Positions 10,081 to 21,900 of a DNA stretch of 62,556 nucleotides are shown one piece after another. A model generated the notes under the pieces. It made no database searches, had not been told where the DNA came from, and saw only the letters and a program-made list of their open reading frames with translations. The position numbers were made by a program, and so were the translations under genes. This stretch comes from Mesostigma viride (taxonomy: Eukaryota; Streptophyta; Mesostigmatophyceae; Mesostigmatales; Mesostigmataceae). Position 1 is the stretch's first letter. Every line of letters starts with the position of its first letter. The DNA is taken from contig RPFO01000808.1 of NCBI GenBank assembly GCA_009746045.1, forward strand, positions 42,501 through 105,056, given 5' to 3'.

Positions 10081-10855
10081 GCAACTGGTCCTTCGACTGG
10101 TAATATTTACCTGCTTATTAAGTGATCCTTTGACCAATAATTTGCCGGCATATTAGCTGATCCTTCGACTGGTAATATTTACCTGCTTATTAAGTGATCC
10201 TTTGACCAATAATTTGCCGGCATATTAGCTGATCCTTCGACTGGTAATATTTACCTGCTTATTAAGTGATCCTTTGACCAATAATTTGCCGGCCTATTAG
10301 CTGATCCTTCGACTGGTAATATTTACCTGCTTATTAAGTGATCCTTTGACCAATAATTTGCCGGCATATTAGCTGATCCTTCGACTGGTAATATTTACCT
10401 GCTCATTAAGTGATCCTTTGACCAATAATTTGCCGGCCTATTAGCTGATCCTTCGACTGGTAATATTTACCTGCTCATTAAGTGATCCTTTGACCAATAA
10501 TTTGCCGGCATATTAGCTGATCCTTCGACTGGTAATATTTACCTGCTCATTAAGTGATCCTTTGACCAATAATTTGCCGGCCTATTAGCTGATCCTTCGA
10601 CTGGTAATATTTACCTGCTTATTAAGTGATCCTTTGACCAATAATTTGCCGGCCTATTAGCTGATCCTTCGACTGGTAATATTTACCTGCTTATTAAGTG
10701 ATCCTTTGACCAATAATTTGCCGGCCTATTAGCTGATCCTTCGACTGGTAATATTTACCTGCTTATTAAGTGATCCTTTGACCAATAATTTGCCGGCATA
10801 TTAGCTGATTCTTTGACCGGTATTTTGCCTGCCTGATATCGAGTGATCCTTTGAC
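10081..10855. repeat. 72-bp tandem repeat, about ten copies
   Basis: Unit starts fall every 72 bp from about 10081 (10153, 10225, 10297 and so on), with a degenerate last copy at 10801. Each unit is two related 35-37-bp halves, one with CCTTCGACTGGTAATATT and one with CCTTTGACCAATAATTTG. Variation is limited to a few positions (CATA/CCTA, TTATT/TCATT). Confidence 0.93.
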
Positions 10856-10860
10856 TAATA
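10856..10860. repeat. Target-site duplication TAATA, left
   Basis: Five bases identical to 12766-12770, on the other side of the LTR-type insertion. Confidence 0.75.
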
Positions 10861-11654
10861 TGTTAGGGATAATATATCCACAAGGCCACAATGTATCCCA
10901 GCCTGATTTATTTCTTGTTGGATCTATTACTTATGGACCAGGAATTTGATAGCTATGATGAGCTAGATGAATCGGGCTCAATGAGCTGATCAATATTCAT
11001 GTGCCATAGTCCTATACTTGGACATGGATGACTTGTACCCTGAGTCAGCCTAGTAGCATCACGTATTTGATCGACAAGTGGTGCTATGGCCTAGTGGACA
11101 AGTGTTTGGTCCATGAGCTGACAAGTGTTGGAAGTTCATGATGACACATGTTGTGACTTACATGATGACAAGTGGGTAGACTCATTGCATGACACTTGTC
11201 ACTCCAAGGAAAAGAGGTGTGTCACTTTATTAATTATGTTATGTGGCACATTATTATGTAGACACTTGGCATCTAGCTGTTATGCCAGCTCATTAGATCA
11301 TGTCTAGAATGTTCTAGGAATGTTCTAAGAATATGCCAGGAATATTCCTGGAATATACTGAGAATATACTGGGAAATGTAGTGGTTATGATAGGTGTGGT
11401 CCTTGACGGCACCACCACCTTCATGACAGGCAGCGCAGCCAGCCGATTATATTATGAAGATTGCAATAATGCTTTATGATGAAAGCAATGCCCAAACCAT
11501 TCATTCCATAACATTTGACAGATTACAATGAATGCCGAGTTGTGCTGCCGCAACTGTAAGAGTAACTACATATCCTTGAGACCCATCGAAATCACCACAG
11601 ACCGACCATGACGCCACTGTGGCGCAACAGTGTTTACTTTCGTCATAATCTATA

Positions 11655-11945
11655 TCAACTGTGTGACTCTGCGCTCATGTCCCAGTTACTGGCACACTGG
11701 CCAACGACGAACCGGCCCTTTCCCGGGACTGTTCCCGGGTCAGCAGAACGTTTCTCGTCCACAATGCCAACAACATCCCAACCGGATCAAACCACTGTCA
11801 ATCCTATCAACCATCGTCATGGCAACGACATGCAACCACTCACGGGGGCTGCTCCGGGCTGTTCAAGAAGTTAAACCCCATGAAGACAACAAACTAGTTG
11901 TGAGGGAGAGAAACGAGCGAACAACGACCACCATGGCCGCTGCGC
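11655..11945 (+). repeat. Dispersed repeat, copy 1 (related to 50205-50460)
   Basis: A segment of about 290 bp is shared, in opposite orientation, with 50205-50460. The best conserved stretch includes TGCAACCACTCACGGGGGCT and GTGAGGGAGAGAAACGAGCG, and it ends at an ATG in strong context (ACCACCATGG, 11928-11937). It may be the leader and start of a gene carried by a mobile element. Reading on from the ATG gives only 29 codons. Confidence 0.6.
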
Positions 11946-12503
11946 TGCTCCTAAATACCTCCAAAAATCCCGGCATCCATGCGCTGTCGCATTTGCCAGC
12001 AAGCCGCCTGACGTGCAGTTAGACTGCCAGCAAAATGCAGAGCAAGTCTGTTCGACAACCACGTGCAAGCCAGCACACCGCACACTACGATCTGCGTATC
12101 TAGCTTTGTCAGATGGACTGAACATCATTCCGTCTGGACAAAACAAAAGATTCATAACTGCCAAATGTCACGCACCGGAATATTGCGCAAGCCACCAAGG
12201 CTTTGCGCCCCAAAGTCTTGCGCCTGAACCTAAGTCAGGTCACCTAAGACTGTCACTCTAGAAATTCAGGCCTTTCCGGCGCGGCGCTCCACACCGGCCC
12301 AAGGAACAAAGCCTGCGGCCTACTGAATCGGAACCAACCAAACGTTGGTAACGATTCCGATTACGGCAACCGCGTAACTTCTTGAGTGCACGGACGAAAA
12401 TGATCACGGACGTGACATGGGAATATGCTGGGAATATGCTAGGATGTTTCTACAAGCTTCTGTGATGATGTCATTGCTGATGTCATCCTTCCTAGCCTAA
12501 AAG

Positions 12504-12509
12504 GTATAA
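12504..12509 (+). promoter_or_regulatory. TATA box of the LTR
   Basis: AAGGTATAAAAGG, about 490 bp upstream of the first recognised leishmanolysin-like exon and on the same strand. It may serve only the LTR or may drive read-through into the gene. Confidence 0.5.
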
Positions 12510-12540
12510 AAGGAAACTGCCCCCTATAAGGGCAGGAACC

Positions 12541-12610
12541 TCCATTTAACCTCCATTGAACCTCTATTGAACCTCTATTGAACCTCTATTGAACCTCTAT
12601 TGAACCTCTT
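12541..12610 (+). repeat. 11-bp tandem repeat in the LTR leader
   Basis: About six copies of ATTGAACCTCT-type units lie just downstream of the TATA box. Confidence 0.8.
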
Positions 12611-12770
12611 TTCCTAACCTCTCAACCTATGAAATAAAACTCTTTTTCTGGTCTCTCTTCCATTGTCTTCAAGCTCAGTCTTTCATCACCTGCAAGGTGC
12701 AAGGGTAACAAGGCCAAGCACAAGGCATTGTGTAAAACTAATTAGTTTCCTCTACCTTTCCAACATAATA

Positions 12771-12840
12771 ACTTGCCTGCTTATTAATTGATTGTTTGAC
12801 CAGTAATCTGCCTGCTTGTCAGTTGAGTCTTGGACCGTGT
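12771..12840. repeat. Remnant of the 72-bp array on the far side of the LTR
   Basis: The sequence (CCTGCTTATTAATTGATTG, TTTGACCAGTAATCTGCC) is a diverged copy of the 72-bp unit, showing that the LTR landed inside the array. Confidence 0.65.
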
Positions 12841-12990
12841 TATTCAATGGACCATGCCCCTTCTTATCCGGTTGTATGACTATTGACTATCCAACCATTA
12901 TCATTACCGTTACCCCACACCCATTCCACCATCTCTGTGCTTGACCATTAACCCGCTCCATATCGCACCCTCCATGCATGATCAATTCAG

Positions 12991-15900
12991 CCACCTGGCG
13001 CGCCTGGTGGGCGTGCGCCAGCCCTGGAACGGCTCCCTCCGCTTGCCTCGATCCTGCACGCAGTGGGCGGTCGTGGATACGATAAATGCCTACATGCCCA
13101 ACCAGAACAAGTGCCTGCAGCTGTCCGCCGGCACCTGCCAGGTAGGCCCAGACCCCCTGGCAGCTCTGGCAGCCTCTGGCAGCAGTCAAAGAGTGGCAGG
13201 ACTTTGTTTGTCTCGCTTTGCAATCCTGCGCGACAGTGAGATGCCCAGGGGTCCCAGCCCTTAGCCTGGTGTGAGGGCCCGTGCAAATTGTGATAAGTTA
13301 ATTTTTCTTTGCATGACATTATGTAGGGCGCGGTACGTGGCTTCCCTCTATTGACCTTGTAGGAATTGCTCATGTCCCTTCATTAATACCTTATTGGCGC
13401 CCTATACATGCCTTTGGTCTGAAAAACGGCCCGATGGCTAGGTTGTCCATTAGCATTGCTGTTCCTTGATGTTGGTGCTGATGGCTGATGGCTGATGGCT
13501 GGCCTTGGAAATGAGGAACCCAAGTGTGTGCCCATTTCCTCAACACTCGCGTCATCCCTGTTGTGTGTCGTATGCGCATGCACTCAGTACATATTAGTAG
13601 CTGGCCAAAGTGCCGCAGGTACGCTCGTTCCCTTGACATTGGTGTCGGTGGCTGGTCTTCAATTGACAATCCGCCCACGCTGATCAACGCGCCCATAGTT
13701 GCCTGCCCCTGGTCTTACTGTACAGCACCCGGTGGGCACGTTCCCTTGACGTTGATGTCGATTTCATAATCCACCGACATTGAATTATACATGCGCCCAT
13801 CGTTGGCCCTGGCCTTATGCTGCATGCAGGTGGGCACGTTTCCTGTGCGCTACTTGGAGGGCGGAGAGGACTGCTCGGGCGAGGGAGGACTGCTGGTTGG
13901 GGGCACCCTCCACTTCTCACCAGGGACGCTGTCCTGCCAGCTCATCGAGGGGGGCCCGGGCGCGGAGGATGCGGACCTGCTGCTGCTCGTCTTCGCAAAG
14001 GTACATACCTAAACTTGTTATTGCCAGAATTATTATCAACTGAGTTAGTATGACTTTGTGGGTTATAACTCGACTGGAGGGGTAGCACAAGGTGCGTATT
14101 TAACGTGTTGATTCTCTGTTGCAGAGGTTCGACATTAATTAAATTCTGTTTACAAAAGTGAGTCGCAATGTATGGTGTTTGGACAAATTCTGACTCAGGA
14201 TCGTTGCTTGTGTATCAAGTCGCATATTTATAAAAGTCTCCGCACAAACTTAGTCCATGATGAGTGACAGTCCAATTGGCTCTCTCAGCATCCAATAATC
14301 CTTAGTAATTTCTTCTCTATACTCAAGAGTTGTACACTGACAGAATACCTTTGTTAGTAAAGCAACAGTCAGCCGCGGACGCCAGACCCAGATGTTAAGT
14401 AAAGCAAGAGTGAGCAGCGGACGCCAGACCCAGATGTTAGATGGTGGCAGGCGTCAGTTGTAGTAGGGGTTTAGACGTCGTCGTAGGATGTAATGTTTTT
14501 GTTACATACAATACTAATCACTGTTTAGTTGTAGGATGTAATTAATTTGTTTTATCCTGTTCTAATTCAAGGTATTTCCTTATTTAATGCTCGCGCATGC
14601 CCTGCAGGTGGCACCGTTACCGCCTCCCCCGCTGTCCTACTTGCACCGGCCCGTCACAGCATCTCACTCTTGCTTTGCCCACCGGCATGCCCCTACCAAC
14701 TCCCAACCATCTGCAGGGCTCCCCGGCATGCGACAGCGGACAGGTGGCGGCGCACGGCAAGAGCTGCTGGCGGGACCCGCTGACGGACCGCCCCATCGGG
14801 GCCAGCATCAACGTGTGCGCAGGCCACGCCAGCTGGCAGGCAGGGACAAGCGATGGTGCCACCAGGATCCAGGTACGACTTTCATACAGGGATGGGCCTT
14901 GTCTTTGGTAGAAGATACAACATCATGCCCCTTTGCGCTTTTCTCTATGCACGGCGCCACCAGGATATAGGTACGGCTCATGGCTCTGTGGTGGGTTGTT
15001 GAGCACCTCTCGTCCCCGTTCTTTTTTAGAAACAACTTCCCCTCACCCCTCACCCCTCGTCCCCGTTCTTTTTTAGAAACAACTTCCCCTCACCTCCCCA
15101 TATTCTGGCCAAATGCATTCACCCTTCCATCCAAGGTCCCGCATTAGTACGACCGTACATGGTTTATTTCAATAATTAGTCGTGTGTCCCCAGTCTGTAC
15201 GTGGGGCGCCCCATGTTACAAAACGTCCATTTTCAGGTGGACAGCATGGCTTGTTGTTGCTGGAACTAGATGTGTTAACTATTATAAGTAAAAGGTCATA
15301 ACTGAAAGTTGTCCCGCTGGCCTGACGTTGACCTGCGACACCAACTTGTTGCTAAAATATGTTAACTATTATAACTAAAACTTAATAATAAGTTGGCCCG
15401 CTGGCTTGTCGTTGACCCGCGACACCCACTCGTTGCAGGTGAACGTCATCCTGCAGGAGGTGATGCGGATCCTGGGCCTGTCTCCCAGCCTCTTCCCCTA
15501 CTGGCGGAACACGACCGGTGGGTATTTGAAGTGTACCATTGTTATGTAATAATCCCCCACTGGCGGAACACGATCGGTGGGTATTTGAAGTATACCATTG
15601 TTATGTAATAATCCCCTACTGGCGGAACGCGACCGGTGGGTATTTGAAGTGTACCATTGTTATGTAATAATCCCCCACTGGCGGAACACGATCGGTGGGT
15701 ATTTGAAGTATACCATTGTTATGTAATAATCCCCTACTGGCGGAACGCGACCGGTGGGTATTTGAAGTGTACCATTGTTATGTAATAATCCCCTACTGGC
15801 GGAACGCGACCGGTGGGTATTTGAAGTATACCATTGTTGTGTAATAATCCCCCACTGGCGGAACGCGACCGGTGGGTATTTGAAGTGTACCATTGTTATG

Positions 15901-18900
15901 TAATAATCCCCCACTGGCGGAACGCGACCGGTGGGTATTTGAAGTGTACCATTGTTATGTAATAATCCCCCACTAGTGGAATGATCGGTGTGTAACAATG
16001 TATAAGTATTAATTTGTAAGTATATACAAGTTTTGTGGGCTTCGCCCGCGACATTAGAGCTCTTACTTTTTGTGGCCGGTCCCCGGCCAGGGAGCCCCGG
16101 CTAGGGATTGCGTGACACCACGTACCGCCGCCGAGGGCCAGGTGGCGCTAGCCTCGCCAAGGAGCGCGCGCTTGCTTTAGGGTTTCGACCACAAGATTCA
16201 TGGAGGTTGGCAAAAGGGTGAAGAAAAAAAAAGGGTATGAAAATGCAAGGCCTAGGAAGGCCCGAACCCGGAACCTCACGATCAGACTGACGGTGAGGTG
16301 TGCCTAGGCGCCTGAAGTCTACGCAACCAATATCTTCTGAAGTTGCACAATATGTACATTGCTACAAAGGGACAAATTGCGCAACCGCGCAGTGGACGGA
16401 GCTCGCGAACTACTTGCGGAGTTCAAGCTCCAGATTGACTGCTACCCCTGCACGGGAGCGCGATGCGCGCGGGCCGCGGGAATGAGTCGCCAACCGACGC
16501 AGACAGGGAAAAATCGCTTATAGGCTGTGGAGCAGAGGAAAATCCACGTGTGAGCTTCCTGCGCGTTTGTAATGGGATTTCCTTAATGGAAAGTTTGGTC
16601 CAACAGCCCAAAAGTTTACGACGGTTATATCTGGAGCTCGCTAAAACAGGACATCGCAGAGTTTTCTAGTAGGAGCAATCTGGGCGTACGGACCTCTGCC
16701 AAATGGCTGGATGTAACGCTTCAGAAACCTCAAAAATGGGAGCGCCGTAGTTTGACCTTTTCATGATTGGTCGCAATGAAATTTGGCGCAGCTCATTTGT
16801 CAAGCGGACCGTCAGTCGCGCCGCTGAGTGGCTGGAGCCGAAAGCCGTTCTAAAGAGTGTTAGCTAAAATTGTGCCAAGGCTGCGTTTCACAAGCTTTAG
16901 TATATATGTTGACCATGGCTATGTGCGGCGTCATGCTCAGTTTTCTCATGCACTGGTCGGTGCGTTTGACAACATGCGCCACATTTGCATGCGGCGGGAT
17001 GTGTCGATGTCATCTTGCATGTGTGTGTGGTGCAGGGGGGGGGGGGGATGAGGAGGCAAGGGGGCAGGGGGGCAGGGGCGGATTTCCAGGGGCCGTATGC
17101 TTGGGGATACCCTAATCGGTTTGGTTATGACAGGATCAATAGTAATAGCTCTGATGCACCATCCTTGACCATGAATGCGGATTTTAATAGCTATGGCACA
17201 CACACACACCCCGCTCCCCCATTCCATACCTCGTGCACGTGCAGGGGCTGCCCGTGTGGCCAGGGACCCTGTGGGCCAGCCCCCAGCTGCCACCCTGGAG
17301 CCCATCTCCCCAGCGGTGGCCAATGGGGCCCTGGGGAACGTGCTGTCGGCATCGCTGCGCCCTGGCAGCTCCCTGCCGGTCTACAAGCTGGTCACCCCGA
17401 CGGTGCGTTGATGGGTGGTGGGCCATGAACAGCTTAGACCCGGTGGACCTTTCCAGCTTTGCCTCCTCGGTGCGTAACGCATTCTGCTCCGTTGCTCGGA
17501 AGCAGTCTAGAAGGACTGTCAGTCACACCCATGGTGACCCTCGCGTGGGCTGTCAATGCTTGTCCCTCTGTCTAGATTGCCACTCTACTCTTGCTGAATG
17601 ATGCCGTTTAAGTGCGGTGTTATGCAAGCGGGGGGAACATTGGCTGGACGGGGCGGGTGTGTGGCCACGTGGGCGGGCGGCGGGTAGGCGGGTGGGCGGG
17701 CGGGCGGGCGGGCGGGCGGGCGGGCGGGCGGGCGGGCGGGCGGGCGGGTGGGCGGGTGGGCGGGCGGGCGGGCAGACAGCAGGCAGGCCAGGGCGGGCGG
17801 GCCGGCGGGCAGCAGGCGGGCAGGCAGGTGGGCAGGCGGCAGGCAGGGCGTAGCAGGCGGTCAGGCAGGCAACAAGTTTCCTGCAAAATGAGATCATGGG
17901 AAACCCATCCCATCAGGTCCTTGCTGCTTGTAGGCTGCATGCCCCATCATGGATTTATTTTGCTTGCGGTCACTGTAACTGATGGCAAAGGCGCACCGGT
18001 CACTATACCACCATTCATTGTGTGTATTTACTATAACCAGTCTGGCTCGTGGTCACTGTAACTAATGATACGGTCACTATGGATACCACTCCGGGTTGCA
18101 GGCGGTGGCGGCGGCGCGAGAGAACATGGGCTGCCCCACCCTGGACGGCGTTGAGATGGACACCCTGCCCCGCTACGAGGGGGACACCCAGGTGCCCGGC
18201 CACCTGGCATCCCGCCTCTACACGTCCGACGTGCTGGTGAGTCACGCCACTCATCGTTTGTTTCGTCATTAAACATCTACATCAAAGTCAGCGGAAAGGG
18301 CGTCCCTACATAGACGACACGCTGGTGAGTGTCTGTAAGGGTGCTTGGTGGATGGGATGGGTTCGATAGCAAGGAAGCAGAGCCAGTTCACGCCCTACGT
18401 GCTGGTGAGTGACACCACCTTTTGTGTATGTGCTGGTAAATCTTGCAGCCCTTGTTTATGTGCTGGTAAGTCTCGCAGCCTTTAGCTCACCTCCGACGCC
18501 CAACGCTGACAATGGACATGGAAGGAAACTAGAATGAATAGGGCAATAAGCATTTCCTGGTTGGGTTGAAACCTTGAAACTCGACTCTCTGTTGAATGAC
18601 TTCCCATTGAAACTCACTCTGTCCCCTCATGTGTTTGGCAAAGGATCAAGTGGCCTTACTCTATTGAGCGCACGCGACTCTTTCCCACAAATGGATTTCG
18701 CCTTGGATTTCATTGCATTTACGATGCCATGTCATGTGCCTCTTCGCCTGCTTTGTGCCCCTGCAGGGGGCGGCGTTGTCTCCAGACCAAGTAATCTCAC
18801 GGATCTCCCTTTCCTTGCTAGCTGACACCGGGTGGTGAGTGAAGGCTTGCTGCAAGGCTTGCACGTTGTAATAGGGAGGGAGGGTGTGAGGTATGTCCAG

Positions 18901-21900
18901 TCCTATCGCGCATCTCCCTTTCCTGGCTCCCGGACACCGGGTGGTGAGTGAAGGCTTCCTGGCTACTTAGGGCGGTACTCACCTGCAAACAGGTGGTTGC
19001 AAATGTGCTACATTGGTGGGCGAGACTCTCCCAATGGCAGGGCGTGAATGAATGAATGAATTCGTGGGCCAGTGTTCCTTGAGTTCCGGCATGAACTGGA
19101 GGTGGGCCAGTGTTCGTTGAATGACTTGGCGGGCCGGTGCTTCTTGAGTTCATACGATGCCTGTTGAGTTCATACGAGGCCTATTGAGTTCATACGAGGC
19201 CCATTGAGCTCATACGAGGCCTATTGAATTCATACGAGGCCTATTGAGTTCATACGATGCCTATTGAGTTGATACGATGCCTATTGAGTTCATACGATGC
19301 CTATTGAGTTCATACGAGGCCTATTGAGATCATACGAAGCCTATTGAGTTCAGACAAAGCCCGTTTCCATGGCTGGGCTCCCTGGCTTGTTGCTTACTGG
19401 ACAGTTAGCAGATCCTAAAAGTCGCCTGTTTGTGCTGCTTATACCAGAGGCACATGGCAGTTACAACATGGCCTTATCGCTGCTCCTAACCACCCTTCAT
19501 GCCATCGTTTTCCTGCTAGCCTGCCTTGCCATATCTTGTGTCCGTTCCTGGGACCGCCAGCCCAATCTCAAACGATGCATACCTCAGTCCCACGCAGACT
19601 ATTTTTACTAAATGTTCTGGCTCAAAGTATTCATCGCGTTGTGGGCACAAACTCGCAGGCACGGAGTTAGCGCACACATCTAATTATACATGCGTTTCCA
19701 ATGCTTGCTTCAATATGTAACACATGGTACTGCGTGGGCACAACACTCGCAGGTATGAAGTAGACGCATCGGCGGCCCCCGCCCTGCAGTTTGCGTGGCA
19801 CGCGGGGTGTGACATCATCACTGCGCGCTGCACCAGCCTGACCAACGGGTCATCCACACCCGCCATGCGCGACGCCTACTGCGCACCCAGTGAGGAGACG
19901 ACCTTCGAGGGAAGCCCGGCTCCCAGGGTGTGTTCAGACTGCTTGACCGCCACCTACTGCCATAGTTAGTGGTCCCAAGTTTTTTCAAGGAATCCTTATT
20001 TTGAGAACCCAAGTTTATGCTTGTGAAAAACCGGCCCACAGCAGGGTAGGCTTGAATGGCATGGTTGCTATGGTTACTGCCAACAGCTACGGCGTGCTAG
20101 GTACAGTGCCCCCCCCAGCTTTACGGACATGCTCGTCTCCGAGGCTGAGCTGAATCCCTGCTTGCCGTTGATTCGGAGCTTGCTATAGGTGCAGCTGCCA
20201 GCCCTAGACGTGTCCACATTGAACAGTAGACTGGTCCAAGGAAGCCTGGCTGTGAGGGATCGCGATGCCTTGCAGGCCAGGATTTTGTGATCACTGCGTT
20301 TAAGGCAGGGCGTGGGGCAGATCCCTTGGCAAGTCCTCAAAGCTCAGGATCTAGGCCCGGCGTTGGTGGGGGCAGGTAGGGATGTGGCCAGGAAGGATGG
20401 GGAGTTACCTGTGGCTGAGGATCTTGTGCTGGCAGTGGTACCAAGTCCCGTGAGCCTGCATAAGCCGTAGGACGCTTTAGCAGTGCCTAGCATCGAGACC
20501 TGCGGTGCGAGTTGATGTACGAGTGGTGAGTGTGTGTGTGTGTAAATACCGTGCGTTTTGCATTGTGTGGCTGGGGCCCTGCTGTGTAAGCGTCAGCCTG
20601 CGCCCTTGAGGGTGCGTATAACCAGCCATGTGTTGCATTGTCTGGCGTGATGCCGTGTGAACTCGTGTTAGTCAGCGCCCTTGAGGGTGCGTATAAGGTT
20701 CCACGTGTCGCATGGTTTGGCATGATGCTGTGTGGGTAGGAGTCAGCCACAGATGGATAGATTGCGCTGCCGGCCATGCAGGTATTATCCTCATTATTAT
20801 TGGTATGATTCTTCAACACACAATCGTTCTCATGGTAGCATGGATGACTTCTTATTTGATGGAGTAGTCCTTATTTGATGAATGACTACTTACCTGATGG
20901 ATGACTCCTCACTTGATGGATGACCCCATCACTTCTTGCCTTGGATTCCTTCTATCCTTTTACCCCCTTTGACAATATACCCCCACACCCCCATGCCCCC
21001 ACACCCCCATGCCCCCATACCCCCATGCCCCCCTTCCTCCTACATCCCCCCCCACCCATTCTCTTTTGGCAGAACCTGAAGTGCACGTTCAACAAGGCGG
21101 CAGTGGGCGTGTGCCGCAGCTGCCTGCAGGCGCGGGCCATCAACAGCAGCACCACCACCGGCAGCTGTGTGGCCGGGACGGGCTGCGGCATCGTCCAGGA
21201 GTGAGTGGTTGCCTCAAGTCCTGGCTATAAACTTCTCTTATCGAAATGTTCTATCAAGTGAACTAGGGTCCAGGAGTGAGTGGCTGCCTCAAGTCCTGGT
21301 TCTTCTAATGAACTCTTGAACTGATCGCGCCGTACGAATAAGTGAGCTAGGGTCCAGGAACAAGTGGCAACCTTGACACAATATGGCTCCTCTAATACCC
21401 TCGTGAGATAGTGGCGTAGTTCTAATGAAGTGGGACCGTGAGTGGTCAAGGAGTGAGGGGCCGCCTTGACACATGGTTCTTCTGATAACCTCTCGACGTA
21501 ACTGGGGTGTTCTACTAAGTGAGCTACGGTACAGGAGTTCTGTCCGCCTTGTCACCAGGTATATCAACAATTACCCATTTAATGTTGATACCATTTTCAA
21601 AATATCGGGACATCTTGCGGACCTGGGTGTTCTGATGATAGGATCATGGGAGAGATGAGGTGGGGAGCGGTTGCCATTTGTTTTTGCCACGGTTGCCAGA
21701 AGTTCATGAGCCTGAAAAGTATTTACGTGGTGAGCGGTTGCCATTTCTTTGCCACAGATGCCAGAAGTTCATGAGCCTGAAAAGTATTTACGTGGTGAGA
21801 GGTCGCCATTTCTTCGCCACGGATGCCAGAAGTTCATGAGCCTGAAAAGTATTTACGTGGTGAGAGGGCCTTCCTTGGATCGGGATCCCCCACGCGGCAC

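Larger units (their letters stand above)
10861..12765 (+). mobile_element. Probable solo LTR (1905 bp) inserted in the 72-bp array
   Basis: The segment starts TGTTAGGGA and ends TTTCCAACA, so it has TG...CA termini with a short inverted end. Five-base duplications TAATA flank it, and sequence of the 72-bp repeat type resumes at 12771. It contains a TATAAA at 12504 and AATAAA at 12633, spaced as in a U3-R-U5 arrangement, and no gag or pol coding. A solo LTR explains this best; a non-coding LTR-type element with a deleted interior is the alternative. Confidence 0.7.

Noticed and set aside
10081-10855. CRISPR-like spacing of a 72-bp repeat
   Set aside because: There are no unique spacers; the units are contiguous, and the context is eukaryotic.
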